A stretch of 64,000 bases of DNA from CAVVYA01 sp963752345 (GTDB taxonomy: Bacteria; Pseudomonadota; Alphaproteobacteria; SMXQ01): NCBI GenBank assembly GCA_963752345.1, contig CAVVYA010000015.1:434001-498000 (forward strand), in the 5' to 3' direction. A program made the translations under genes and the position numbers. Positions 1-8,612 of this stretch are shown piece after piece (the stretch's first letter is position 1; the number at the start of each line of letters is the position of its first letter). Under the pieces are notes generated by a model that was not told the DNA's origin, did no database searches, and worked only from the letters and a program-made list of their open reading frames with translations.

Positions 1-205
1 TGTTGTTGTTGGTCTGGTATTGCTCCATGCGCGCCCGGCTGGACTCGAGATTGACGAGCTGGCGCGAGTCCTGGGCAATGCCCGAATAGCGCTGGGATTT
101 GAAGCCCGTCGCCAACTGGATCTGCAGATCCTGGATGCGCGTCTGCGTGCCGCGGATATTCGCGAGGATCTGGTTATGCTGGGCGAGGTTTGCGATGCGT
201 GTCAT
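1..205 (-). CDS. flgL: Flagellar hook-associated protein 3 (FlgL), N-terminal part only
   Basis: The first 68 codons of a minus-strand gene that runs off the left edge. The protein begins MTRIANLAQHNQ and continues with a polar helix containing QIQLATG and SQRYSGIAQDS, the N-terminal flagellin/FlgL-type D0-D1 helix. FlgL joins the hook-filament junction to the flagellin filament together with FlgK. The ATG at 205 follows a strong GGGAGG ribosome site and lies 12 bases after the flgK stop, as expected for a flgK-flgL operon. A flagellin-like protein is the alternative because only the conserved N-terminus is visible, but position favours FlgL. Confidence 0.8.
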   Translation of the reverse strand, partial: MTRIANLAQHNQILANIRGTQTRIQDLQIQLATGFKSQRYSGIAQDSRQLVNLESSRARMEQYQTNNN

Positions 206-217
206 TCATGCCTCCCA

Positions 218-2035
218 TCAAACCATGTCGATCAGAGTTCTCATGACTTCGGATAGGGTCGTGATCACGCGCGCCGATGCCCCGTAAGCGTTCTGGTAGA
301 GGATCAGATTGGCCAGTTCCTCGTCCATGTTGACGCCGCTTTCGGAAGTGGCCTTATGCTCGACGTCGCTCAACACGGTTTGACGGAAATCGCGGTTCTC
401 GTCGGCGTTCGCCGAGCGGGTCGCATTGTCGGACAGGATGGCGGCGCCGTAGCCGCTGAGCGTCGTGCTGCTGTCTGGCAGGCCGCCCGCGGCGGCGAAG
501 CTCAGGGTTTCGTTGAATTTGTTCGCCATGCGAGCCACGATGGCGGAATCGCCCACCGTCATGGCGGTGTCGCCACTCGCCAGGACGCCCTCGGTCAACT
601 GGCCGCGCGCGAGAAGTTGCGGATCGGCGGCGATATCGCTGCGCACGGTGATGTTGCGCGACAGGCCGCCGACGGTCGAGCCGACGAGGAAGTCGTTGAG
701 CCCGAAATAATGCGAGAAGCCGAAGCCGGTCGCCGCCTCGGCGCTGGTGCGTTCGTTGATGGCGATGCCCTGGCCCGCGGTGTTGGCGTCGATCACCAGC
801 GCGCCCTCGGCATTGACGCTGGCGGTCGCGCCGGCGAGGCCGGGGATCGGCGGCACGGAGGCCGAGTAGACGCCGTTGATGGCGTCGCGGACCTGATTGA
901 CGGTGGGGGCGGCGCCGACCACGGTGGTCAAATCGTCCAGATTGAAATCGAACGGCGCGCCGACTGCATTGCCGCTGGCATCGACCACGGCGATGCGCAC
1001 GATGCCGGTCAGGCTGACCGTATCGGTGGCCGGCGCGGCGAAGGTGCGGGTGCCGGTCAACGTGTTGGGGGGCGGGAAGGCCGCGCCGTCGTTATGCACG
1101 GCGTTGATCTGATCGCGCAGCACGGTGGCGAGGCGGTCGAGTTCCGTCGTCATGTTGGGCAGATCGACGTCGCGCATGTCGACCAAGGCCTTGATTTTGC
1201 CGGACGCGAATTCCGTGGTGACGTCGACGCCACCGATCATGATGCCCGGGATGCCGCCGCTCGGATAGCTGCTGACCGCGCTGAGAGAGGAGGCCGGCGT
1301 ATAGGTGACCGTCACGGCTGTCTTGTCGACGAGCGTGCGGCCGGAGCCGGAGAAGATGACGGTTTCGCCGGTGGGTCGTGTGAAGTAGCTGACATCCATA
1401 TAGGTCGATAGGCCGCGAATGGCCTCGTCGCGCTGATCCTGCATGTCGCCCGTGGGCAGGTTCAAGGCGACGTTGCGCGAAATCTGGCGGTTGAGTTCGG
1501 CGATGTTGCCGAGCAGCGAGTTCACCGCGGTGACGGCGCTGTCGAGGTCGTTGTCGGCCTGGTTGCGCAGATCCTGGACGTTCTGCGCCATCTGATTGAT
1601 CTGACGGGTGGCGGTCAGGGCGGCGCCGACCACGCTCAGTTGGTCGTTGGACGAGGACGGGTCGACCGCCAGGGCCTGCAGGCGGTTCGCCAAGGTGGTG
1701 AGACGCGCCGACAGCGAGGCATTGGCGTCCGGCTTGCCGAACATGTCCTGCATCGAGGCGTAGTATTCGCTGCGCGTCGCAGCATCGCCGAGGAACGACG
1801 TCTGGCTGCGCACGTCGCGCAGCAGGAAGTCGTTGACGTGACGGGTAATGCTGGAAACCTGTACGCCGGCGCCCTGGCCATCGAGCAGAACCGACTCGAC
1901 GTTGACCTTCTTCTTGGTGAAACCGACCGTATTGGCGTTCGCGATATTGTTGGAGGTCGTCGTCAGCGCGGCCTGGCTCACGGACAAGCCGGAAACCGCG
2001 GTGCTCAATGCAACATTGATCGAAGATGCTGACAT
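218..2035 (-). CDS. flgK: Flagellar hook-associated protein FlgK
   Basis: A complete 605-residue protein. FlgK forms the first hook-filament junction ring outside the cell. The N-terminus (about residues 5-45) has the rod/hook family pattern with SGLSVSQAALTTTSNNIANA and a VGFTKK turn. The C-terminus has the matching helix with NLILYQNAYGASARVI and TLSEVMRTLIDM, which packs against the N-terminal helix in axial flagellar proteins. The middle is the variable surface domain. Length and ends fit the family. It lies between an FlgN-like gene (its probable export chaperone) and flgL, all on the minus strand and closely spaced. No frame problem is seen. Confidence 0.95.
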   Translation of the reverse strand: MSASSINVALSTAVSGLSVSQAALTTTSNNIANANTVGFTKKKVNVESVLLDGQGAGVQVSSITRHVNDFLLRDVRSQTSFLGDAATRSEYYASMQDMFGKPDANASLSARLTTLANRLQALAVDPSSSNDQLSVVGAALTATRQINQMAQNVQDLRNQADNDLDSAVTAVNSLLGNIAELNRQISRNVALNLPTGDMQDQRDEAIRGLSTYMDVSYFTRPTGETVIFSGSGRTLVDKTAVTVTYTPASSLSAVSSYPSGGIPGIMIGGVDVTTEFASGKIKALVDMRDVDLPNMTTELDRLATVLRDQINAVHNDGAAFPPPNTLTGTRTFAAPATDTVSLTGIVRIAVVDASGNAVGAPFDFNLDDLTTVVGAAPTVNQVRDAINGVYSASVPPIPGLAGATASVNAEGALVIDANTAGQGIAINERTSAEAATGFGFSHYFGLNDFLVGSTVGGLSRNITVRSDIAADPQLLARGQLTEGVLASGDTAMTVGDSAIVARMANKFNETLSFAAAGGLPDSSTTLSGYGAAILSDNATRSANADENRDFRQTVLSDVEHKATSESGVNMDEELANLILYQNAYGASARVITTLSEVMRTLIDMV

Positions 2036-2053
2036 GACGGCGCCCCTCCGGCT

Positions 2054-2494
2054 CTAGAGTTGCTTGTTCAGCGTTACGGCGAGGGTGCGCCGGCCGGGGC
2101 CGGAGCGCTCGTTCATCACGCCCGCGCTCGAGTAGGCGGGGGCGCGCTGCTGCTCCGTGGCGGCATCCACCATTGTTTTCATCAGGCGCTCGCTGATCGA
2201 ACGGAGGGAGCGCAGCCGGCGCTCGTTTTCGACCAGCACGGCCTCGAAGCGGGCGGAGTGTTCGCGCAGCTTGACGCGCGCGGCCGGGCTCGCCGACGCG
2301 AGAATCGCCGGATCTTTTTGCACCGCGAGCATGTGCTGCTCATAGCGCTGGGCGAGATCCGCCTTGTCCTTCTGAAGATCCTTGATGTCGCTCGGCCGCA
2401 TGCCGCGCAGAATCTCGTTCTCGCGCGTCATCAGGTCGGCCAGGCGGTTGGAAACGGCCATCAGGTCATCGAGCAATGTTTGGCTTGCGGTCAT
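2054..2494 (-). CDS. FlgN-like flagellar export chaperone
   Basis: A 146-residue, charged, almost wholly helical protein, rich in Arg, Glu and Leu with coiled-coil stretches such as LADLMTRENEILRGM (about 17-31) and RFEAVLVENERRLRSL. This size and composition fit FlgN-type chaperones, which hold FlgK and FlgL before export through the flagellar type III apparatus. The family is poorly conserved, so the call rests largely on position: directly upstream of flgK and 2 bases after flgJ in the same operon. The tail (about 115-146) is polar and looks disordered. Confidence 0.7.
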   Translation of the reverse strand: MTASQTLLDDLMAVSNRLADLMTRENEILRGMRPSDIKDLQKDKADLAQRYEQHMLAVQKDPAILASASPAARVKLREHSARFEAVLVENERRLRSLRSISERLMKTMVDAATEQQRAPAYSSAGVMNERSGPGRRTLAVTLNKQL

Positions 2495-2496
2495 GA

Positions 2497-2814
2497 CTAC
2501 TTGACCTCCTGAGTCTTGAGGATCTCGCGATAGACCTGGTCGGCGATGCCGATGCCGCCGGACCGGGCCATCGACTTGCCGTATTCCTGGCTGAGCATGG
2601 AGCGGAAGACCTGCTCGGCGTGGCCGCCGCCGAACGGGCCATCGGTTTCGACGCCGGCGAACATGGTTTCGACGGTCTGCGCGATGAAGAAGGCTTCGAA
2701 TTCCTCGGCCGCCTTGCGTGCCTGGGCCGCCGACTGGGTGTGTGCCGGCTTCGGCGCGGCGGCTTGATAGGTGGCCGCGGGAAGGGCGCTCTGAATGAGA
2801 TTGTCGTTCATCAC
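2497..2814 (-). CDS. flgJ: Rod-binding protein, FlgJ N-terminal domain type
   Basis: A 105-residue protein equal to the rod-binding domain of FlgJ only. Its core contains KAAEEFEAFFIAQTVETMF followed by FGGGHAEQVFRSMLSQEYGK, the usual signature of this domain. It caps the growing rod in the periplasm. The C-terminal muramidase domain of enterobacterial FlgJ is absent, which is normal in alphaproteobacteria, where a separate lytic enzyme is used. The gene start overlaps the stop of flgI by 4 bases, indicating translational coupling. Confidence 0.88.
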   Translation of the reverse strand: MMNDNLIQSALPAATYQAAAPKPAHTQSAAQARKAAEEFEAFFIAQTVETMFAGVETDGPFGGGHAEQVFRSMLSQEYGKSMARSGGIGIADQVYREILKTQEVK

Positions 2815-3956
2815 ATCACCTCGATTTCGGCTTGCAGCGCGCCGGCCGCCTTGATCGCCTGCAGGATCGAGATCATGTCGCGCGGGCCGATGCCGAGCGC
2901 GTTGAGGCCGTTGACCAGCTCCTGGAGGCTGATCCCCTGCTGCAGGATGGCGAGTTTCTTCTCGTCGTCTTCGCTGACCTGGATGTCGGTGCGCTGCACG
3001 ATGGCGGTCTGGCCGCCGGTCGAGAATGGCGTGGGCTGCGAGACCTGCGGCGTCTCGGTGATGCGGATGGTCAGGTTGCCCTGGGCGATCGCGACCGTGG
3101 AGATACGGACGTTCTCGCCCATCACGATGACGCCGGAATGCTCGTCGACCACCACGCGCGCGACCTGGTCGGGCACGATGCGCAACTGTTCGATGTCGGT
3201 GAGCAGTGCGACGACATTGTCCTGGTAGCGCGGTGGCACGCCCATGGAGATGGTCGCCGGGTCGAGCGGCTTCGCGGTGGCGCCGCCGAGATAACCGTTG
3301 ATCGCCTCGGCGACCCGCGTGGCGGTGGTGAAATCCGGATTGCGCAGCGACAGGTAGATGTTGGTGAGCGAGGCGAGCTCGAAACCGACTTCGCGCTCGA
3401 CGATGGCGCCGCTCGGAATGCGCGCGGTCGTCGGCACGCCCTTGGTTACCGAGGCGCCTTCGCCCTTGGCGGTGAAGCCGGCGACGGCGGTATTGCCCTG
3501 GCCGACCGCATAGACCTCGCCGTCGGCGCCGACCAGCGGCGTGACCAGCAGATTGCCGCCCTGCAGGCTCTTGGCGTCGCCGAGCGCGCTGACGGTAATG
3601 TCGAGGCGCGTGCCATGCCGGGCGAACGGTGGCAGGATCGCGGTCACCATGACCGCCGCGACGTTGGCGGTCTTGATATTGTCGTTGCGGACGTTGACGC
3701 CGAGCCGCTCGAGCATGCCGATCAGGCTCTGCTTGGTGAACGGCGAATTGGTGAGGGAGTCGCCGGTGCCATTGAGGCCGACGACAAGCCCATAGCCGAC
3801 CAATTGGTTGTCACGCACGCCTTCGAAATCGGCGATGTCCTTGATGCGCGAGTTGGCGCTGACGGACGAAGCGATCAGAAGCAGCAGGCCGCCGGCCAGC
3901 GCGGAAACGCGGCAGACCGCCAGCAGCGTGGTCAGAGGGCGATTGGACATCGGCAT
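2811..3956 (-). CDS. flgI: Flagellar P-ring protein FlgI
   Basis: The periplasmic ring protein around the flagellar rod. After a signal peptide (hydrophobic run LAGGLLLLIASSVSA) the mature protein begins with SRIKDIADFEGVRDNQLVGYG and GLVVGLNGTGDS, both highly typical of FlgI. The C-terminus has LQELVNGLNALGIGPRD and ILQAIKAAGALQAEIEVM, also characteristic. The start is uncertain: ATGs occur at 3992, 3956 and 3950. I chose 3956 because it gives a normal-length signal peptide, although 3992 has a better ribosome-site-like GGGGA before it. It heads a minus-strand run flgI-flgJ-flgN-flgK-flgL. Confidence 0.93.
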   Translation of the reverse strand: MPMSNRPLTTLLAVCRVSALAGGLLLLIASSVSANSRIKDIADFEGVRDNQLVGYGLVVGLNGTGDSLTNSPFTKQSLIGMLERLGVNVRNDNIKTANVAAVMVTAILPPFARHGTRLDITVSALGDAKSLQGGNLLVTPLVGADGEVYAVGQGNTAVAGFTAKGEGASVTKGVPTTARIPSGAIVEREVGFELASLTNIYLSLRNPDFTTATRVAEAINGYLGGATAKPLDPATISMGVPPRYQDNVVALLTDIEQLRIVPDQVARVVVDEHSGVIVMGENVRISTVAIAQGNLTIRITETPQVSQPTPFSTGGQTAIVQRTDIQVSEDDEKKLAILQQGISLQELVNGLNALGIGPRDMISILQAIKAAGALQAEIEVM

Positions 3957-4170
3957 TGTTGGGCAACTCATCGTCGTGACGGACACAACCATTCGTCCCC
4001 ATTCCCTAGCGAATCGCGTGCCACCGGCCGAGCCGATCTAAGCCATTGAAGTTCCCAGTAAAATTTTGGCGATTGCCGGATCGGCGATGGGAATTGCCCG
4101 GTCGAGGCGGCAAGCCTTGCCGGTTCCCGTGCGGCAAGTTTTTCCGCGGTCCGACAGGGCGGTCTTGCTT

Positions 4171-4185
4171 AACCGCTTTTTAAGG
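4171..4185. promoter_or_regulatory. CtrA-type box between flgI and fliX
   Basis: The bases TTAACCGCTTTTTAA match the full CtrA consensus TTAA-N7-TTAA. It lies in the divergent region between flgI (minus) and fliX (plus), 56 bases before the fliX start. CtrA is the alphaproteobacterial cell-cycle regulator that commonly controls flagellar class II genes. Binding is inferred from the motif alone. Confidence 0.55.
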
Positions 4186-4240
4186 TTCCCGGCGCAATCT
4201 GACCGCCGCAATCAACACGCCCGCGAGTAAACTGCGCGCG

Positions 4241-4672
4241 ATGAAAATCAGTGAGAGTGGACCGATCCGATCCCAGCCGCTTCGCCGCATAGGGCGAACC
4301 GGTAATGGCAAATCCGCGGATTTTGCCAATCACTTGGCGGCGGGAGACGACGACCAGACGCCGGCAAGTTCGCCGCTGACCGGCGGCGCCTCGGTCGGCA
4401 CGGTCGATTCATTGCTCTCCCTTCAGGAAGTCGGCGGTGCCACGACCGGTCGCTCCAAGGGTCTGCAGCGCGCATCCGACCTGCTCGATCGTCTCGATGA
4501 GATCCGCCATGGGCTGCTGATGGGCGGCCTGTCGCGGGAGAGCCTGCAGGACCTCGCCTGCTCGGTTCGCCAGCAGCGCGCCATGGTCAGCGACCCCGCA
4601 CTTGGCGAGATTTTGGACCAAATCGAGGTCCGCGCCGCGGTGGAATTGGCCAAATATGGTCTCAAGACCTAG
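4241..4672 (+). CDS. fliX: Flagellar assembly regulator FliX
   Basis: A 143-residue protein matching the FliX family. It has a basic, flexible N-terminus (ISESGPIRSQPLRR), a low-complexity middle, and a conserved helical C-terminal half with ASDLLDRLDEIRHGLLMGG followed by LRQQRAMV-like and LGEILDQIEVRAAVELAKYG segments. In Caulobacter FliX couples assembly of the basal body to activation of FlbD and sigma-54 genes. It is divergent from flgI and preceded by a CtrA-type box. Unknown-function alternatives are unlikely because size and C-terminal pattern both fit. Confidence 0.9.
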   Translation: MKISESGPIRSQPLRRIGRTGNGKSADFANHLAAGDDDQTPASSPLTGGASVGTVDSLLSLQEVGGATTGRSKGLQRASDLLDRLDEIRHGLLMGGLSRESLQDLACSVRQQRAMVSDPALGEILDQIEVRAAVELAKYGLKT

Positions 4673-4801
4673 TGTTCGCCGCTAATCCATTGAAATTACT
4701 AGGTTTCGTTTAGAGCCCCACCGCTTGGCCGGACTTGCCCCAAGCCTTCGGGATTCTTATACTCCGCGCCGCTTCAATGCTTGGTCTGAGTGGTGCAAGA
4801 G

Positions 4802-5218
4802 ATGTCCGTGACGTTGCCTCCCGAATACCGGCCGTCGGACGACGAGCCCTTCATGAACCCGCGCCAACGGGAATATTTCCGCCGCAAACTGCTGAAGTGG
4901 CGGGACGAACTGCTCTACGAATCGACCGAGACTCTGCAGCATCTTCAGGAAAGCGGGCTGCGCGAGCCCGATATCGCCGACCGCGCTTCGCTCGAAACCG
5001 ACCGCTCCATCGAACTGCGCACCCGCGACCGGGCGCGCAAGCTGGTGGCCAAGATCGACGAAGCCTTGCAGCGGATCGAGGACGGCAGCTACGGCTACTG
5101 TGTCGAGACCAACGAGCCGATCAGTCTGCGGCGTCTCGATGCGCGGCCGATCGCCACGCTCAGTATCGAAGCCCAGGAGCGGCATGAGCGGCTCGAACGG
5201 ACCCGGCGCGACGATTGA
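4802..5218 (+). CDS. dksA: DksA/TraR-family RNA polymerase-binding regulator
   Basis: A 138-residue DksA-type protein. An N-terminal coiled coil (YFRRKLLKWRDELLYEST onward) carries the DIADRASLETDRS loop whose acidic residues enter the RNA polymerase secondary channel. The C-terminal globular part has EDGSYGYCVETNEPISLRR and ARPIATLSIEAQERHE. Only the first of the four zinc-binding cysteines remains; the other positions are T, T and A, so a classical zinc finger cannot form. This cysteine-poor form is known in alphaproteobacteria. ATG 4802 is preferred over GTG 4790. The gene sits between flagellar genes, fitting a role in stringent or growth-linked control of the cluster. Confidence 0.92.
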   Translation: MSVTLPPEYRPSDDEPFMNPRQREYFRRKLLKWRDELLYESTETLQHLQESGLREPDIADRASLETDRSIELRTRDRARKLVAKIDEALQRIEDGSYGYCVETNEPISLRRLDARPIATLSIEAQERHERLERTRRDD

Positions 5219-5241
5219 CCTTTCATATCCTGTAATGCGGC

Positions 5242-5273
5242 AAAGGCCGGCGTCATCGACGCCGGCCTTTTTT
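5242..5273 (+). terminator. Rho-independent terminator after dksA
   Basis: A perfect stem AAAGGCCGGCGTC / GACGCCGGCCTTT with a three-base loop, followed by a T run, 23 bases after the dksA stop. The A run on the left arm means it may also end minus-strand transcription, but flgH (minus) ends at 5297 to its right, so it can serve both convergent genes. Confidence 0.9.
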
Positions 5274-5296
5274 ATCACCGCCTTATGCGACCAGCA

Positions 5297-6058
5297 TCAG
5301 AACGGGAACAGGATATCGATCACTTGATTGCCGTAGCGCGGCTGCTGCACGTCTGTCAGGAGGCCACGGCCGCCATAAGCGATGCGGGCTTCGGCGATTT
5401 TCTCGTAGCTGATGGTGTTGGTCGAGGCGATGTCCTCGCGGCGCACCACGCCGGCGATCTGCAATTCGCGCACTTCGTAGTTCACGCGCACCTCCTGCTT
5501 GCCGTGGATCACCAAATTGCCGTTGGGCAGCACCTGGGTCACGACGGCGGCGACCTTGAGCTCGATCTCTTCCTCGCGGTCGATCTTGCCGGCGCCGGCA
5601 TTGTTGGTCGCACCATCGAGGCCGAGCAGGTTGGTATTGTCCACCTGGTTGGGCAGCACTTTGTTCAGATTTGCCTCGAACCCGAGCAGCCCGTTCAAGG
5701 CCGAAGTTTCCTTGTTGGTGCGCGACCGGTTGGTCGAGTTGGTGAGGGCCGCCTTGTCGTTGATGTCGATGACCACGGTCAGGATATCGCCGGTCTGCGC
5801 GGCACGCTGGTCCTTGAAGAAGGCGCGGGCGCCGGGCCGCCACAGGCTGTTGGCCTGGCGGTTGTCGGGGTCGGCCTTGGGCATCGGCAGAGTCACCGGA
5901 CGGTAGTTGGAATCCTGCTGCGGATTGCGGATCTCGGTGAGCTGGGGTGTCGAGCCGACCTGGGTCAGCCGCTGGTAGGTGTTGCATGCCGACAGGGCGA
6001 GCAGCGCGGCGACGGCGCCGAGAATGCGGCAGGGTCGAGTCGGGAATGGACGGGACAT
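5297..6058 (-). CDS. flgH: Flagellar L-ring lipoprotein FlgH
   Basis: A 253-residue outer-membrane L-ring protein. The signal peptide ends in the lipobox LSAC (Cys about residue 24), giving a lipoprotein. Conserved FlgH elements include SLWRPGARAFFKDQRAAQTG, DILTVVIDINDKA, and the C-terminal GVVRREDIASTNTISYEKIA followed by ARIAYGGRG. The frame stays open much further upstream, but the start at ATG 6058 is set by the signal peptide and by the flgA stop 11 bases upstream. It belongs to the minus-strand operon flgF-flgG-flgA-flgH. Confidence 0.95.
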   Translation of the reverse strand: MSRPFPTRPCRILGAVAALLALSACNTYQRLTQVGSTPQLTEIRNPQQDSNYRPVTLPMPKADPDNRQANSLWRPGARAFFKDQRAAQTGDILTVVIDINDKAALTNSTNRSRTNKETSALNGLLGFEANLNKVLPNQVDNTNLLGLDGATNNAGAGKIDREEEIELKVAAVVTQVLPNGNLVIHGKQEVRVNYEVRELQIAGVVRREDIASTNTISYEKIAEARIAYGGRGLLTDVQQPRYGNQVIDILFPF

Positions 6059-6069
6059 TGGCCTTCTCC

Positions 6070-7068
6070 TCAATACGGCATCGCGGCGGAGGGCAGGACC
6101 TGGACGGTGTTGGCACCGACCACGGTCGCCTCGACAACGGTTTTGCTCTGGGTATTCATGATGCGCACGACATCGCCCATGCTCGCATCTTCCATGGCGC
6201 GGCCCTTCGAGGTGAGCTGCATTTTCGCGGTCTGGAGAACCATGGTGACGACGCTGTTCTTGGTGACGATGATGGGCGAGCGGATGTCGCCGGCCCGCAC
6301 CGGCTGCCCGGCGGGTGCGCCACGGCGGATTTCCTGGCCGATCAAACGGTCGGCGTCGCTCAGGACATTGCGGTTGACCTGATCGGCCCGCATGTTCGTC
6401 CATTCGATATCGTCCTTACGGATCACCTCGCCGGCATTCATGCGGCGGGCGAGTACCGGAATCTCGACAGTTTCGAAGACCCGGCCTTGCACGGTCAGTC
6501 GGGTGGTTGGCGCGTCCGCCGGGGCGGCGATGACGGCAACGAACCGGCCGCCGCGTTCGTCGTGGTCGAACCGTTGCACGGTGACGGTCGGTGCCACACC
6601 GGAGGCGATCTGCATTTCCAGGCCTCGGCCGGCCAGCTCGATGTCGCTCTTGCGGCTCAATCCGCGCCGCTTGAGCTCGGTGCGCAGGGCCGCCTCGATG
6701 GCATCCTGGCCAATGCGCTGGCTGGCGCGCTCGACGACCAGCCGGTCGGACCAGGTGCGCGGCCGCCAATCGATGCCATGGGCGCGGGCGACCGCGGCCA
6801 GACGGGAAATATCATAGACCACGCGCTCGCCGGGCGCCGGCGCCTGGGCGACAGGCTGCTGAGCGGTGCCCTCCGGGCCGCCTTCGATCCCTTCGAACAG
6901 ATCGCCGAGCCGGATCACGTCGTCGCGCACCACGACATGCTCGTTGAAAGCCGTCGTGGCACCATAGGCATGGCGGGGAGCGGCCGTCACGGCGCTCATT
7001 ATCGCGAGTGCGAGCAGCAGCGCAAAAATCGCCGGCTGGCGGACCATGGTTGTCATGACTGTTTCCAC
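6070..7068 (-). CDS. flgA: P-ring assembly chaperone FlgA
   Basis: A 332-residue periplasmic protein needed for P-ring (FlgI) assembly. It has an N-terminal signal peptide (AIFALLLALAIMSAVTAA) and the C-terminal SAF domain with VLARRMNAGEVIRKDDIEW, LIGQEIRRGAPAGQPVRAGD and KNSVVTMVLQTAKMQLT. The N-terminal part (about 40-200) is the longer alphaproteobacterial extension. Start METV at 7068 or MTTM at 7053 are both possible. It lies 10 bases after flgG and 11 before flgH, so it is co-transcribed. Confidence 0.93.
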   Translation of the reverse strand: METVMTTMVRQPAIFALLLALAIMSAVTAAPRHAYGATTAFNEHVVVRDDVIRLGDLFEGIEGGPEGTAQQPVAQAPAPGERVVYDISRLAAVARAHGIDWRPRTWSDRLVVERASQRIGQDAIEAALRTELKRRGLSRKSDIELAGRGLEMQIASGVAPTVTVQRFDHDERGGRFVAVIAAPADAPTTRLTVQGRVFETVEIPVLARRMNAGEVIRKDDIEWTNMRADQVNRNVLSDADRLIGQEIRRGAPAGQPVRAGDIRSPIIVTKNSVVTMVLQTAKMQLTSKGRAMEDASMGDVVRIMNTQSKTVVEATVVGANTVQVLPSAAMPY

Positions 7069-7078
7069 GTGCGTTGCC

Positions 7079-7864
7079 TTAGGCGGTCTGCACCAGCGAG
7101 CTCAGCATCTCGTCGGAGGTCTGCACCACCTTGGAGGCGAGTTCGTAGGCGCGTTGGGCCGAGATCATCGTCGTGATCTCGTTGACCATGTTGACGTTGG
7201 AGGTTTCCAGGAAGCCCTGCAGGATACTGCCGAAGCCGGCCGCGCCGGGCACGCCCGTCACGGCATTGCCGGAGGCGGCGGTTTCCTTGAGCATATTGTC
7301 GCCGAGCGCCTGCAGACCGGCTTCGTTCGGGAAATTGGCGAGCTGGATCTGGCCGACGTTTGCCGGGTTTACCTGGGCCGGCAGTTTCACCAGCACTTCG
7401 CCGCTGGCGTTGATGCTGACTTCCAGCGCGTCGTTCGGAATGGTGATGCCGGGGGCCACCGTATAGCCCTGCGGTGTGACGATGGTGCCGGTGGGGCTGA
7501 GCTGGAGAGATCCGGCGCGGGTGTAGCCGATGGTGCCGTCGGGCATGGTGATCTGCAGATAGCCCTTGCCTTGAATGGCGAGGTCCAGGTTGTTGCTGGT
7601 CGACAGCATGTTGCCCTGCTCGTGGATGCGGTAGACCGACCCGACCTTGACGCCGGTGCCGAACTCGGCGCCCGAGACGACCAGCGTTCCGCTGTCCGAC
7701 GACGTGGAACCGACCTGAATCTGCGACTGATAGAGCAGGTCGTTGAATTCCGCGCGCTGACGCTTGAACGACGTGGTGTTCAGGTTGGCGATGTTGTTGG
7801 CGATCACGTCCACGTTGAGCTGCTGAGCCAGCATGGCGGTCGCCGCGATATTGAGAGAACCCAT
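7079..7864 (-). CDS. flgG: Distal rod protein FlgG
   Basis: A 261-residue protein forming the distal rod of the flagellar basal body. It opens with MGSLNIAATAMLAQQLNVDV and the family signature IANNIANLNTTSFKRQRAEF. The middle has NLDLAIQGKGYLQITMPDG and the C-terminus has ISAQRAYELASKVVQTSDE with LSSLVQTA, which is diagnostic for FlgG. The frame is open to 7909, but the start at 7864 aligns with the family and has the GGAGA-like ribosome site. flgF lies 28 bases upstream. Confidence 0.96.
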   Translation of the reverse strand: MGSLNIAATAMLAQQLNVDVIANNIANLNTTSFKRQRAEFNDLLYQSQIQVGSTSSDSGTLVVSGAEFGTGVKVGSVYRIHEQGNMLSTSNNLDLAIQGKGYLQITMPDGTIGYTRAGSLQLSPTGTIVTPQGYTVAPGITIPNDALEVSINASGEVLVKLPAQVNPANVGQIQLANFPNEAGLQALGDNMLKETAASGNAVTGVPGAAGFGSILQGFLETSNVNMVNEITTMISAQRAYELASKVVQTSDEMLSSLVQTA

Positions 7865-7892
7865 CGTTGTCTCCTGTCCTCGATTGGTGGCG

Positions 7893-8612
7893 TTACGCCA
7901 CCTTGGCAAGACGCTCGATAGCCTTACGCATACGTTCGTCTTCGCTGTTGATGACTTTTTGCGCTGATTGATACATGCGCGCGGCGTCGATCATGCGCGT
8001 GATCTCGAGCACCGGCTGAATATTCGAGCCTTCCAGATTGCCCTGCACAACTTGCACGTCCGTGGCGCGGCGCTGCAGGGCGTCGGTCTTGTAGAGGCCG
8101 TCGCCGGTGCGCACGAGATTCTGCTCGTTCTCGAACGCCACCAGCTTGAACTGGCCGACCCGGGCGTCGCCCGCCGAGACCGAACCATCTTTGGCGATGG
8201 TGATGGCTTGGGCGTCAGGCGGCACGGTCATCGGGCGATTGTTGACGCCCAGCACGACATGACCCTGCTGGGTCACGATCTGGCTCTTCTGGTTGATGCT
8301 CAGATGGCCGTCGCGGGTGAAGCGCGTGCCGTCCGGGGTCTCCACGACCATGTATCCCTTGCCGCGCAACGCGACGTCGAGCGAATTGCCGGTGGCGGCC
8401 ATGGGGCCTTCCTGGATTTCGCGGAACAGGCCCCTGAGCTGCGGGTAGGTGACCTGCTTCGGGCCGCGCGTGCCATCCAGGTACTCGTGAAACAGCGTGC
8501 GCTCGCCCTTGTAGGACGGCGTCGACATGTTCGCGACGTTGTTCGCAATCGACTCCATCTGGTCCTTGATCGCCATTTGGCGGGACAGGGAGAGAAGCAG
8601 TGCCGATTCCAT
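7893..8612 (-). CDS. flgF: Proximal rod protein FlgF
   Basis: A 239-residue rod protein of the FlgF type. It begins MESALLLSLSRQMAIKDQME, then SIANNVANMSTPSYKGERTL, followed by the FlgG-like core GNSLDVALRGKGYMVVETP. The C-terminal helix contains EITRMIDAARMYQSAQKVI. It is the first gene of the minus-strand operon flgF-flgG-flgA-flgH and is divergent from fliL across a 332-base spacer that must hold both promoters. Confidence 0.94.
   Translation of the reverse strand: MESALLLSLSRQMAIKDQMESIANNVANMSTPSYKGERTLFHEYLDGTRGPKQVTYPQLRGLFREIQEGPMAATGNSLDVALRGKGYMVVETPDGTRFTRDGHLSINQKSQIVTQQGHVVLGVNNRPMTVPPDAQAITIAKDGSVSAGDARVGQFKLVAFENEQNLVRTGDGLYKTDALQRRATDVQVVQGNLEGSNIQPVLEITRMIDAARMYQSAQKVINSEDERMRKAIERLAKVA

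Noticed and set aside
2832..4049. A 405-codon plus-strand frame opposite flgI
   Set aside because: It is the antisense shadow of flgI, with low-complexity composition and no family features.
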